64,000 bases of DNA from the NCBI RefSeq assembly GCF_034555965.1, contig NZ_JAYDCK010000003.1, positions 124,001 through 188,000 of the forward strand, written 5' to 3'. Below are positions 28,300 to 36,472 of the stretch, piece by piece; the first letter of the stretch is position 1, and each line of letters starts with the position of its first letter. A model generated the notes under the pieces. It was given only the letters and a program-made list of their open reading frames with translations. It did not search any database and was not told where the DNA came from. The position numbers and the translations under genes are program-made. This stretch comes from Aquicoccus sp. G2-2 (lineage in GTDB: Bacteria > Pseudomonadota > Alphaproteobacteria > Rhodobacterales > Rhodobacteraceae).

Positions 28300-28661
28300 C
28301 CAGCATGCAACATGTGCCGACGTGCACGCGGGACTGATTTGGATCTGATCTTCGAACACCATACGGGCCCGCAGCATGTAGATAGCTGCATCAGAGGCCG
28401 GATACATGTCAGCACCCGATGACGCGCCTAAATCAGCTCCGAAATTACCTCTTGCGTATGGGGCGGTTATACATGTTGCATTATTTGCGGCACTTGACCA
28501 ACAGCATCCGGCATATCGACCAAGAATGGCGCAACAACCTGATCGAGAGTGATCATGCCGCAATGAAGCGATTGCTGCGCAAGCCAGTAGCTTGGACAAG
28601 GCAAGTTAGTGGATCAGTCCTCGTCAGCGGTATTTTCCCACCGAAGCAATGCAGTGCCGCG
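28217..28661. other. Insertion-sequence junction without intact genes
   Basis: 445 bp between the IS110 transposase and the Inh/SH3 gene. The first 80 bp belong to the IS110 3' non-coding part (a possible guide RNA); 28497-28590 resembles an IS6-type transposase. The middle, 28300-28490, is unrecognised and probably debris from further insertions. Confidence 0.55.
28497..28590 (+). pseudogene. IS6-family-like transposase fragment
   Basis: About 30 codons in one frame read SIRHIDQEWRNNLIESDHAA followed by MKRLLRK, which resembles the conserved C-terminal part of IS6/IS26-type DDE transposases around the catalytic Glu (NNxIExDHxxxKR). No start, no other DDE residues and no ends are visible. 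It is a decayed remnant next to the complete IS110 element. Confidence 0.45.
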
Positions 28662-29441
28662 TTAATTCGTGGCAGCGCAGGAATTGGTGAAGGTCACCAC
28701 CGGCCACTGCTTCTGGCGTAGCGCGGTCTTGTGCACCCAGCCGTCACGATCACCAAACCGGGCGCGGCACCAGATTCCATCCGAGGCAATAGCACAGTCA
28801 TTCACTTTCAGGCAGGTGCCTTGTGCCAGTTGGCCGGCGATAGATGCATCGGCGCGCGGCTGGCTGCGGACATTGAGATTGACGAGGACCCCGACCGAGC
28901 CATAGGCTCCACTCTCCTCGGTCAAGGCCGGGCGGGAGAGCGCCGCCGCAGGCGCACACTTGCTTGTGAAACCCAGATAGACACAGCGATGCCGGGCAAG
29001 CGCCGCACTCATGGCGCGCGTGCTCGCGTCGCCCTTGGCACGTTCAACGATCAAGCCACGCTTGGTGGCCGGGAAGGTGCCGGTGACGCGGGACTGATTT
29101 CCGCCGAGCACCGCAACCGGGGTTGTCTTGTCCGCCGCGAAAAGGCGCAGCTGCCCGTCATGGATATCCCAACTGCTCAGGTCCGCCAGCGGCTCCACGC
29201 AATTTGTGGACGTCGCAGAATACTGGTCGGTTTCGTCAATGCCCGTTTTCGACAGGACCAGCGCGCAGGTTTTGTCGCTGGCGCCAATTTGCGGGTCGAA
29301 GATGAACCAGTCGCCGGAGAACGACGCCACGAAGGCGGTCTTGTCCTGTGCCAGCGCGGTTGAGCCCGCCATCAGGGCCAGAGTGATTGGCACCAAGCGA
29401 AACAGCGCAGCTGTGAGCTTGATCTTGGGGGATTTCAGCAT
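28662..29441 (-). CDS. Secreted protein with AprI/Inh-like and SH3 domains
   Basis: 259 residues. Signal peptide of about 31 residues ends GSTALAQD. Residues about 38-130 resemble the AprI/Inh protease-inhibitor barrel: FSGDWFIFDP, TCALVLSK, paired Cys, SSWDIHDGQLRLF, VAVLGG, GTFPATKRGLIVER. Residues about 180-250 form a bacterial SH3-like domain: NLNVRSQPRADASIAGQL, GTCLKVNDC, GIWCRARFGDRDGWVHKTAL. Eight or so cysteines suggest an oxidised periplasmic or secreted protein. It ends the curli gene block two bases after csgH. It could protect curli subunits from proteolysis or bind cell wall; this is inference. Confidence 0.7.
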   Translation of the reverse strand: MLKSPKIKLTAALFRLVPITLALMAGSTALAQDKTAFVASFSGDWFIFDPQIGASDKTCALVLSKTGIDETDQYSATSTNCVEPLADLSSWDIHDGQLRLFAADKTTPVAVLGGNQSRVTGTFPATKRGLIVERAKGDASTRAMSAALARHRCVYLGFTSKCAPAAALSRPALTEESGAYGSVGVLVNLNVRSQPRADASIAGQLAQGTCLKVNDCAIASDGIWCRARFGDRDGWVHKTALRQKQWPVVTFTNSCAATN

Positions 29442-29442
29442 G

Positions 29443-29814
29443 TCAGTCTCCGGTGCCGATCTCGGTCTGGCTTTGGGCGATCACGGTATTATTTTCTTTC
29501 AGCTTCAGAATGACGTGGACATGCGCGTTTGGTCCGACCGAAAGCCGGGTCGTAGCGACGATATCGCGGCTGTCATGAGAGACCTGAATCTGGCGCGACT
29601 GGCTGGAGTTGACCGAACTTGACCCGTCTTGCTTCGTAATTGTCATTTCGGCGTTGATTGTGCCGCTTGAGAGCCCGGCGACGACTCCGCTAATCGTCAC
29701 GCCGGTGGTGGTGGGGGTAATTTCGATTGTGGGAATAGCGACCTGTGCAGCGGCAAACGCGGGGGCCATGAGAATGCTGGACAAGAGGGCAGCGTAGATA
29801 AAACGGTTCGTCAT
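29443..29814 (-). CDS. csgH: CsgH-like curli assembly chaperone
   Basis: 123 residues. Signal peptide ends PAFAAAQ. The mature 100 residues are an all-beta domain: IEITPTTTGVTISGVVAGLS, INAEMTITKQDG, SSQSRQIQVSHDSRDIVATT, RLSVGPNAHVHVILKL, the pattern of alphaproteobacterial CsgH, the counterpart of enterobacterial CsgC, which blocks curlin fibril formation in the periplasm. It lies in the curli cluster directly after a curlin-repeat gene. The symbol rests on pattern recognition and context. Confidence 0.75.
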   Translation of the reverse strand: MTNRFIYAALLSSILMAPAFAAAQVAIPTIEITPTTTGVTISGVVAGLSSGTINAEMTITKQDGSSSVNSSQSRQIQVSHDSRDIVATTRLSVGPNAHVHVILKLKENNTVIAQSQTEIGTGD

Positions 29815-29830
29815 GATGCTAGGCCGCGCG

Positions 29831-30484
29831 TCAGTAGCTGGTTTGCGTGATTATGACCTTGCCGGCATTCGAAATCACCGTCGCCGGGGTGACGCTCGAC
29901 GTTGGTGAGATATTGTTGCCAATCTGGTTCCACTGCACCGAGGACTTGTTTCCGGTAACATTGAGTGCGTAAGTATTGTTGTCGCCCCTTTGATAAAGGG
30001 TGCCGGAGTTATTCGTTCCCGAGACCGTGACCTTGCCGGTATTCTCGTCACCATATTGGAACAGCGCGCCTTGATTGCTGCCGGAACCTACGTCAAGCAT
30101 GCCGTCGTTGCCGAAACCGTCCTGCTGCAACACGATGGTTGCGTAACTATCACCAGTGATCTCCGCGGTGTTCGTTCCTGCACCAAGGCCCGAGTTGGTC
30201 TGTCCGAAAAGGACCATGGCACCATCGCCCGAGAGCGTGATCACTCCAGTATTGTTGCCGCCCGTTTGCATTGCGGGCAATGTCGCCGCGATATCCCCGG
30301 CCACAGTGGAGTCGAAGGCAAGCGATTGATCGACGAACAGCGAGTTGCCGTCGGTAGATGAGGCGTCTTGCTGAATATAAAGGGTGTTCCCGTCGCCCGC
30401 CATCGCGGGGGTGGCGAGACTCAAAGCGGCCAGTGTCGCGGCGGCAATTGCAAAAGCGAAAAACTGATTATCGTGACGCAGCAT
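29831..30484 (-). CDS. Curlin-repeat protein (CsgA-like major subunit candidate)
   Basis: 217 residues. Signal peptide ends TPAMAGD. Mature N terminus DGNTLYIQQDA is shared with the three long curlins of this window. Irregular curlin repeats follow with Gln/Gly/Asn spacing: NNTGVITLSGDGAMVLFGQ, VLQQDGFGNDGML, NQGALFQYGDENTG, NSGTLYQRGDNNT, SVQWNQIGNN, ending VIITQTSY. The terminal aromatic residue resembles enterobacterial CsgA (ending HQY). Expected to be secreted through CsgG and to form surface amyloid. Confidence 0.85.
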   Translation of the reverse strand: MLRHDNQFFAFAIAAATLAALSLATPAMAGDGNTLYIQQDASSTDGNSLFVDQSLAFDSTVAGDIAATLPAMQTGGNNTGVITLSGDGAMVLFGQTNSGLGAGTNTAEITGDSYATIVLQQDGFGNDGMLDVGSGSNQGALFQYGDENTGKVTVSGTNNSGTLYQRGDNNTYALNVTGNKSSVQWNQIGNNISPTSSVTPATVISNAGKVIITQTSY

Positions 30485-30518
30485 GGCGTTGACTCCTCAT
30501 GCGAATCAACCGCGAGCC

Positions 30519-30533
30519 TATCACGAAGTGATA
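30519..30533. promoter_or_regulatory. TATCAC-GAA-GTGATA palindrome between two curlin genes
   Basis: Perfect six-base arms with a three-base spacer in the 53-bp gap upstream of the 217-residue curlin gene and just after the stop of the 162-residue curlin gene. Could be an operator for subunit expression or part of a short hairpin. No binding protein can be named. Confidence 0.35.
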
Positions 30534-30537
30534 TTTC

Positions 30538-31026
30538 TCACCATGAAGATTGTGATATGGAAAGGGAATTGCCGGTTCCGGTTTGCGAGAAATGCGCGAT
30601 ATTGGCGGTGCCGGTCTGTGCCACGGCGACCATATTGCCCACCCCGGTGATCTGTCCCGAGACGATATTGGCGGTCCCGTTCTGCGTTATCGAGAAGAGG
30701 TTGCCTCGCCCTTCGACGGCGAGCGCAAGCGCATTGTCGCGCCCCGTTTGAGCAAGGATACCAGGGGCGGCGAAGCCTTGGGAGAACATCGGGCTGGCCC
30801 AGTCCTGCCCGAAGCCGCCATTATGATCACCTGCGACCGAGACCGCTAGGCGATTGCCTTGCGGTGTGGTCAGGGGTTTGATTTGCAAGAGGTTTTCGCC
30901 GCCGGTCACGCTCAGAAACAAGTCGTTCCCGGCGGTTGGGTTGGCATGCGCCGTCGCTGCCAGTGTCAGTGCCGCCGCAACAGCGGAGATAAACGACGGA
31001 AGCTGTCTGATGTAACGATAACCCAT
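30538..31026 (-). CDS. Curlin-repeat protein (CsgB- or CsgA-like)
   Basis: 162 residues, near the size of enterobacterial CsgA/CsgB. Signal peptide ends TAHANP. After a non-repeat segment, the C-terminal half carries regular curlin repeats: ILAQTGRDNALALAVEGRGN, LFSITQNGTANIVSGQITGV, GNMVAVAQTGTANIAHFSQT, GTGNSLSISQSSW. It lacks the NTLYLxQ mature start of the other curlins here and ends in Trp, so it may be the nucleator (CsgB role) rather than the bulk subunit. It is the first subunit gene after csgG. Confidence 0.85.
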   Translation of the reverse strand: MGYRYIRQLPSFISAVAAALTLAATAHANPTAGNDLFLSVTGGENLLQIKPLTTPQGNRLAVSVAGDHNGGFGQDWASPMFSQGFAAPGILAQTGRDNALALAVEGRGNLFSITQNGTANIVSGQITGVGNMVAVAQTGTANIAHFSQTGTGNSLSISQSSW

Positions 31027-31163
31027 TTGTGTGCCCCTTGGTCAAGTCGTGTCGGCCGGTCGGACCGCATGACCCGACAAGAGGAGTCAGCACAAATATT
31101 GTGACGAAACGATGTTTCTGATTGGGAAACACTGCGTTGCGAAGCGCAAATTTAAGTGACATG

Positions 31164-31177
31164 CCCGCTGTTGCGGG
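31164..31177 (-). terminator. Short hairpin after csgG
   Basis: CCCGC (31164-31168) and GCGGG (31173-31177) around TGTT, 15 bases after the csgG stop. Small and without T-tract; may only partly separate csgFG from the subunit genes. Confidence 0.3.
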
Positions 31178-31191
31178 GCGCGAGCCTGTTC

Positions 31192-32235
31192 TCAGCCCAG
31201 CGTTTCACCGGTTTGCACGGGCGGTGGCGCGGGGGTGGTGCTGGCGGGTTTGAGCCGGCGAATGATAGTGCGCTGGCGCTGCTTCGGTCTGACCTCGACC
31301 ACGCGCGCGGGATGGCGGGTTTCCGGCGGCACGACCCGGCTGGCCGTGGCCGGCATTGCGTTGCCGTATTTCTCGGCCCGGTAGCGGGCGATCAGATTGC
31401 GCCCGGCCTTGCGGTCGGCAAAAGACCAGATGCCCAGTTCGCTTCCCTCGATGACGAGGCCGACCACCGCTTTGTCAATCGCCTGCTGCACGGCTACATA
31501 CTTCGGCTCGTTGGCCGTGATACCGGTTTCCATCTCAAGCAGCTTGTCGAGCGCGACATAGCGGAAGATGTTACCCTGCAAAGCGGATGACGCGATTGCC
31601 TTTTGTGCCGTCACGCTGGCAAGTACCTCGCCGCTTTCGGTTGAAACAGCCCGCAGGCTGACGGTGACGGTATCCATCTGCCACTTGGTATCCGCGCCGA
31701 TCCCGAGATAGCGTGCGCCAAAACCGCCGGTCTGGATGTTGGTGTCATAGCCGACGATGCCGCCCTCAAGGATGACGCCGGCATGTTTCAGCGGGCCGAG
31801 CACCTTGGGGTCCATGTTGCTTTCACCGCGATAGAGGCGGCGCATCTCGCTGACGATCTGGCGTTCACGGATCAGATCCTGAAGCCCCGAACGGTCGAGC
31901 ACGGTGAACCAGTGCCGCTCACCCGCGTCCTGCAATGCCTTGATCAGCATGGCCGAGCCACCTTGCGTGACGGCGCGCGAAAGCGTCTGGACGTTGTCGC
32001 GTTCCTTGTACTGGCCCGTAAGATCGGGAAAACCGTAAACGGCGACCCTGACGCGCTTCTCGGGGGCCGGCAAGGATCGCAGCGCGAGGTTCTGCGACGT
32101 CATCGTCACCAATTCTGGTTCCGAAGTGCCAAACAGCGGTTTCGTGAGTTCGGCACAGGCCGAAAGCGAGATTGCGGCGCCCATCGCCAGAACCATACGC
32201 GCCAAGCGTACCCGTTTACCGTTCATGATTACCAT
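31192..32235 (-). CDS. csgG: CsgG curli secretion channel lipoprotein
   Basis: 347 residues. Lipoprotein signal with lipobox LSAC (Cys27). CsgG core: RVRVAVYGFPDLTGQYKERD, AVTQGGSAMLIKALQDAG, WFTVLDRSGLQDLIRERQI, GVILEGGIVGYDTNIQTGGF, GARYLGIG and the transmembrane-hairpin region WQMDTVTVSLRAVSTESGEV. It forms the nonameric outer-membrane pore for curlins. The last about 65 residues are a basic, proline-rich extension (RHPARVVEVRPKQRQRTIIR) not found in enterobacterial CsgG. ATG at 32226 is an alternative start. Downstream of csgF with a 56-bp gap. Confidence 0.93.
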   Translation of the reverse strand: MVIMNGKRVRLARMVLAMGAAISLSACAELTKPLFGTSEPELVTMTSQNLALRSLPAPEKRVRVAVYGFPDLTGQYKERDNVQTLSRAVTQGGSAMLIKALQDAGERHWFTVLDRSGLQDLIRERQIVSEMRRLYRGESNMDPKVLGPLKHAGVILEGGIVGYDTNIQTGGFGARYLGIGADTKWQMDTVTVSLRAVSTESGEVLASVTAQKAIASSALQGNIFRYVALDKLLEMETGITANEPKYVAVQQAIDKAVVGLVIEGSELGIWSFADRKAGRNLIARYRAEKYGNAMPATASRVVPPETRHPARVVEVRPKQRQRTIIRRLKPASTTPAPPPVQTGETLG

Positions 32236-32291
32236 TGCCTGTCTGCCCTTCGAATTCCAACGTGCCCCTTTTGCGGGACATCTGGCTCACC

Positions 32292-32759
32292 TTAACTACT
32301 GCCTGTCACCAATTGCGGCACGACGATATCGGTCACTGTTCCATCCAGATTGTTCACGATCTGAAGGTGGATGGAGTCAATTGACCGGTCGAATGTAACT
32401 GTGGTGCTTCCAAAGGTTACTGTGCCCGAATCCTGTGGATTGTCACCAAAGATCGCCTCTGTCACCTGACCAGCCAGCGCGGACAGCAAGCGCCCCTGAA
32501 GCTGGCGCACGAACAGTTCGGCGTCACTGTCTCCGGCGCTGGACCCGTCGGACCCGGTGCCGCCGCTTCCGCTACTTGTTCCCTGGTTCGCGTCGCTGGC
32601 AGTCGCCTGACGCTGGGCATTGGCGCCTGCCATCAAATGCGACGAATTTAGCGGGCTGCCACCAAAGGATGGGTTGACCGGGGTGTAGACGAGTTCCCCT
32701 GCAAAAGCCGTACCAGACAACAATCCGGCAGCCAGACCTGCGGCAAATATCAGCTTCAT
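32292..32759 (-). CDS. csgF: CsgF curli assembly/nucleation factor
   Basis: 155 residues from the ATG at 32759. Signal peptide ends GTAFAGE. The mature start ELVYTPVNPSFGGSPLNSSH is the CsgF signature that inserts into the CsgG pore. A Ser/Gly-rich linker (SSGSGGTGSDGSSAGDSD) follows, then FVRQLQGRLLSALAGQVTEA and a beta-rich C terminus. First gene of the curli block. CsgF holds CsgB at the cell surface. CsgE, the usual third accessory factor, is not visible nearby. Confidence 0.93.
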   Translation of the reverse strand: MKLIFAAGLAAGLLSGTAFAGELVYTPVNPSFGGSPLNSSHLMAGANAQRQATASDANQGTSSGSGGTGSDGSSAGDSDAELFVRQLQGRLLSALAGQVTEAIFGDNPQDSGTVTFGSTTVTFDRSIDSIHLQIVNNLDGTVTDIVVPQLVTGSS

Positions 32760-33623
32760 TAAACACACACTCCGTTCCACATGCTAAAGGACGCATTTTC
32801 TGGCGCGCAACCATATTGCCTTTGAGCGTGGGCAAAATTAAGTCCAAAAACGGGGCAAAAGAAAGGCCTAAGTTCAATTATTTCGGGTTGAACGGCAATT
32901 TTTTACAGTTTTTGTGCTTCTGTGGATACGGATAACGTTGTGCGAGGTTGTTTTTCGCGCCTGATGCTCCTGCTGGAGCCTTGACTGCCTTCTTTTATGC
33001 ATGATTCGTTTATTTGTTCTACTCAAAGGTTAATTTTTTGTGAAATTGATACCGTTAAAATTGTAGATATTTCTCATCCAGTCTCTCGTGAATTGGTGTC
33101 GTGCGTCCGGCCATGTGCGGCCGAAATTGGCATAACCTTTTGTTGTGTCGATTAAAAAAAGTTTATGCACACTGAGAAACAATTCGTTGCCCAATGCGGC
33201 AACAACAAAGCTTGAAATATGTCGGTTAATCGACAAACTGTGGACACATTTCCGGATGGTTACCGCCGCGGAGCGTGGAGTTGAACTTGATTTAGCCGGA
33301 GGTAACAGAACGGAAAATGGGCGGGCCGTGTTTTTGCCCGTCATGTCGGTGTGGTGGGTTTGGGAGAGAGTTGATGTGTGAAACCCTTGATTTCTTAATT
33401 GCATTCCACCGACAGCGGGCCGGGTCGATCCACCGGTCGGTTTATCCGGGCGCCACAAGGCACCCACGGAAAACCACCGAAAATCAAAGCGCCAGCTTTC
33501 CGACCACCAAGCGCGGCGTGCCGAGGAGCTCCCCCTGACAGGCCAGAACAGAGCGGCTGCCGTGGTGATGGCCATCGCTCACCAAGACGATTCCAGTAAC
33601 CACGTCCCGAAAGGATAAGGACC
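32760..33623. other. Long AT-rich divergent intergenic region
   Basis: 864 bp between csgF (minus) and the 432-residue curlin gene (plus). The part from about 32860 to 33250 is clearly AT-rich against the surroundings. TGTCG-GTTAAT-CGACA at 33220-33235 and TTGCC-CAATGC-GGCAA at 33187-33202 are inverted repeats. No credible gene; open frames here have no signal peptide or known motif. Probable control region for both curlin operons. Confidence 0.55.
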
Positions 33624-34922
33624 ATGAAATTCTATACGACAACCCTCGCCGCGACCAGCGCGCTCTGCCTCAGCATGGGAATGGCCTATGCTGACAGCAA
33701 TACACTCTACCTAGACCAGAACGGTACTGGCAACGTCTCTGACATCGACCAGAGTCATACCGGGCAGGGGGCAATCGGTAACGGTGGCAACGACATCGGC
33801 ACGGCCGCCAACCCCGGCCTTCAGAATGGCAACAACAACACTCTTACCTACAGCAACGCGGGTTATGCCCACGGCGGGCACAACGACATTGTCAATGTCG
33901 AGCAGAATGGTAATGACAACACCATGAGCTTCAAGGACTCGAACCAAGCTTACAACAACGTCACCAATGACGCACAGCAGAACGGCGACAACAACCTGAC
34001 GCGGGCCTCGCACAACGGCGGTGACGACAACGTGCTCGACATCCTTCGTACAGATGGCAGCAGGAACGACATAACGGTCGATCAATCCGGCAAGAATGGC
34101 TTCATCGGGACCGTCCAAATCATCGGCGATGACAACGGCAACAACGGCAGCCACGTCAACAAACAGAACTGGGGCATCCGCATCAGTCAGGGCGGCGGCA
34201 GCGGCAACATTATCCATAATGCCACCATCACCGGTGACAACAACCCCGGATTGGCGGGGTACGGCTATTTTGACGACTCGAGCAGCACGGCGCTTCGTGG
34301 CACCGCGTTGCGCATCATTCAGTCCGGCAATGCGAACGACGCCAACGCCACAATGTTGGGCTCTAACGGGAACGCCATCCTGATCCATCAATACGGCGGG
34401 GATAGCAACATCGGTGACGTCAATCAGGGCATCAGCCAAGCGTCGACTGGCAATGCCGTCAAATTGATCCAGATGGGCAATACCAACAACGGCACTGTCC
34501 TTCAGTCCGGCAGCTACAATATTGCCCATGCTACCCAGTCGGGGGATGGAAATTTCATCGACGTCAATCAGGTGGCTGATAGCAACACGCTCATGGCGTC
34601 GTTTACCGGCGATGCTAACGGCGACAATAGCGGCTTGTCCATGAGCGGTGTCGCCGGCGATCTGGAAGGCTCAAGCGGCAGCCTGACACAGGGCCACGTG
34701 CTGCAGGACTCGACAAGCGCTCTTTTGGGCAATGACATCACCTACGATGTGACCGGCAACAGCAACCTGTTCGCCTTCGCACAAATCGGCGGCGATAACT
34801 CGATCACCGGGACGGTCGGTTCCAACAGCAACCAAGTTGCAGTGCTGCAAACCGGTACCGGTAACGTCACGGGATTCACTCAGACGGGCGGTGACAACAA
34901 CGCCATCGCCGTGAGCCAGTAA
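33624..34922 (+). CDS. Long curlin-repeat protein (432 residues)
   Basis: Signal peptide 1-23 (LSMGMAYA). Mature start DSNTLYLDQNGTGNVSDIDQ, then GNDIGTAANPGLQNGNNNTL. The whole protein is Asn/Gly/Gln/Asp-rich with irregular curlin units (QNGDNNL, QSGNANDANA, QMGNTNNGTVLQSGSYN, QTGTGNVTGFTQTGGDNN) and ends in Gln. About three times the length of CsgA. Paralogue of the genes at 59909-61177 and, more distantly, 58443-59840. AAAGGATAAGG precedes the ATG. Presumably exported by CsgG and amyloid-forming. Confidence 0.85.
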   Translation: MKFYTTTLAATSALCLSMGMAYADSNTLYLDQNGTGNVSDIDQSHTGQGAIGNGGNDIGTAANPGLQNGNNNTLTYSNAGYAHGGHNDIVNVEQNGNDNTMSFKDSNQAYNNVTNDAQQNGDNNLTRASHNGGDDNVLDILRTDGSRNDITVDQSGKNGFIGTVQIIGDDNGNNGSHVNKQNWGIRISQGGGSGNIIHNATITGDNNPGLAGYGYFDDSSSTALRGTALRIIQSGNANDANATMLGSNGNAILIHQYGGDSNIGDVNQGISQASTGNAVKLIQMGNTNNGTVLQSGSYNIAHATQSGDGNFIDVNQVADSNTLMASFTGDANGDNSGLSMSGVAGDLEGSSGSLTQGHVLQDSTSALLGNDITYDVTGNSNLFAFAQIGGDNSITGTVGSNSNQVAVLQTGTGNVTGFTQTGGDNNAIAVSQ

Positions 34923-34932
34923 ACGGCCAATC

Positions 34933-34956
34933 CGGGGCCGTTCTTATGGCCCCGGT
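34933..34956 (+). terminator. Hairpin after the 432-residue curlin gene
   Basis: CCGGGGCC (34933-34940) and GGCCCCGG (34949-34956) around an eight-base loop, ten bases after the stop. Weak T content follows. AACGGCC at 34924-34930 could pair instead with GGCCGTT at 34938-34944, giving an alternative fold. Confidence 0.55.
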
Positions 34957-35592
34957 TCCCGCCCGGACATGATGGGCGAAGCGATCTGCACAGGAACACG
35001 CGGCACCGCCATTTCGGCGGTGTCTGCCGTTTCGGGCTCCCGAGGGCCACGCCCAGAGGATGATAACCACGCTCACCCTCCCAGAGACGGCATTGGTGAC
35101 ATAGGCAGGCTTACCGCGCCCTGCGCTCACCTGTGTGGTATCTGCGTGACCATCAACCGCCCGACCCGATCCTGTTACAAAACTCTGGGGCCACGCTGCT
35201 TGATGAAGCGGCGGATACCCCTCACCGCTGAGATCGACAGTTTCAACCGTGATACGCCAACGCATATCCCCCCACTTTACATCGAAAGCGGAAGCTTCCC
35301 ATGGCCTGTCGAAGATTGCATCTCAGACAATAGCACCCCAGACAATTGAACAGTCTCGCCCGTCAAGGCCGCTCATGCGATCTTCACCTCAAATGCAGGG
35401 CTGTGGTTCCGTCGTTGTTGTCTTGTTGTCTTTGCTCATTCGCCCCCGGTGGCGCTGCCGGATTGGGGGGCGGAAAACGCACCAAACTCAGCTGTTCAGA
35501 GTTACTCAACCGCCTCATTTTGTGCTATCTTTTGACACACGATTGAGCTAAAATGTTGAAATTGAACAAAACGATAAGAAAGCATTTGCGTG
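34957..35592. other. Intergenic region before the SapC-family gene
   Basis: About 640 bp. A further perfect hairpin CACCGCC-ATTTC-GGCGGTG lies at 35004-35022. Open frames on both strands (34969-35349 plus, 34876-35265 minus) look random, with no signal peptide or recognised motif. Base composition falls toward the SapC start (AT-rich 35500-35590), probably its promoter. Confidence 0.45.
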
Positions 35593-36345
35593 ATGGCTAA
35601 CCCACTTTTCTACAATAACGTTGTCCCGCTAAATACCAAAACCCATAAAAACTTGCGTCTGGCGACGCCCAAGAAACCGCTAGCGTTTGCGGAGGGTGCG
35701 AACCTGATTCCGGCGCTGGTCGACGAGTTTGAGGAGGCCGTCGATGACTTGCCGATTGCGTTCCTTCCGGGGAATGGCGCACCGGCGGCGGTTTTTGTGA
35801 CCGGGTTGAAGCCCGGTACGAATGTTTTCGTATCAAAAGAGGGCCTGTGGGACGGAAAATATGCGCCTGCGTATTTGCGCCGCTATCCATTCATCGTCGG
35901 CGATGTGACGGATGGTGAACCGATCTTGTGTGTCGACGACACCTATGAGGGTTTGAATGAGAGTGAGGGCGATCGGTTTTTCTCCAAGACGGGTGAGTCG
36001 GAAGAAACACTAATGCGGGCTTTGACGCTGTCGCAAAGCTACAAAGCCTCGGCCGAGCGCACTGACCAGTTTGCCAAGATGTTGCATGACATGGAGTTGT
36101 TTCACTCCATCTCGCTGGATGCGGTCATGCCGGACGGCGAGAAAACCAGCGTGCATGGCCTGATGGTCGTGGATGAGGACGCACTTGCCGGGTTGTCGGG
36201 TGATAATCTGCAAAAATTGAACGAAGCAGGATTCCTGAAGGCGATCTACTGCCATTTGCTGAGCCTGAAGGCGATCTCGAGATTGGGGAAACAGTCGGAC
36301 GTGGCGTCACCTGACGCCACGGAACCGGTTCAGGAAGAAGCCTGA
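35593..36345 (+). CDS. SapC-family protein
   Basis: 250 residues from the ATG at 35593 (a GTG at 35590 is in frame). No signal peptide. Matches the SapC family: FYNNVVPLNTKTHKNLRL, PIAFLPGNGAPAAVFVTGLK, NVFVSKEGLWDGKYAPAYLR, RYPFIVGDV, and FAKMLHDMELFHSISLDAV. The family is widespread in proteobacteria with no agreed function. Placed between a curlin gene and the giant adhesin operon on the same strand, it could regulate or assist surface protein production, but this is only context. Confidence 0.8.
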   Translation: MANPLFYNNVVPLNTKTHKNLRLATPKKPLAFAEGANLIPALVDEFEEAVDDLPIAFLPGNGAPAAVFVTGLKPGTNVFVSKEGLWDGKYAPAYLRRYPFIVGDVTDGEPILCVDDTYEGLNESEGDRFFSKTGESEETLMRALTLSQSYKASAERTDQFAKMLHDMELFHSISLDAVMPDGEKTSVHGLMVVDEDALAGLSGDNLQKLNEAGFLKAIYCHLLSLKAISRLGKQSDVASPDATEPVQEEA

Positions 36346-36373
36346 TCCTCTGTTCTGTATGATGTGAGTGTAT

Positions 36374-36391
36374 GCCCGCGTAGGGCTTTTT
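36374..36391 (+). terminator. Weak terminator after the SapC-family gene
   Basis: GCCC (36374-36377) pairs with GGGC (36383-36386), followed by five T. The stem is only four bases, so read-through into the adhesin operon is likely. Confidence 0.35.
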
Positions 36392-36472
36392 GGGGTTGGT
36401 CGCGCCGGGGATTATCCGGTGTGGCCGGTTGAGTGTTTATAGGGTTAAAAGTATGACGTGAAGGGGAGGTTC

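Noticed and set aside
28189-28599. Minus-strand open frame across the IS110 3' end
   Set aside because: Antisense to insertion-sequence ends and the IS6-like fragment; no recognisable domain.
28326-29100. The 15-mer ACGCGGGACTGATTT occurs at 28326-28340 and 29086-29100, a possible duplication at the IS border
   Set aside because: One or two 15-mer matches are expected by chance in 64 kb; flanks do not match and the second copy is inside a normal coding sequence.
34876-35349. Overlapping open frames on both strands between the 432-residue curlin and SapC genes
   Set aside because: Compositions look random, with no signal peptide, motif or ribosome site; the region holds hairpins and regulatory-type sequence instead.
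36429-36457. TTGAGT-17-TATGAC as promoter of the adhesin operon
   Set aside because: Spacing is good, but the transcript would start inside the ribosome site of the 229-residue protein gene, leaving no usable leader.
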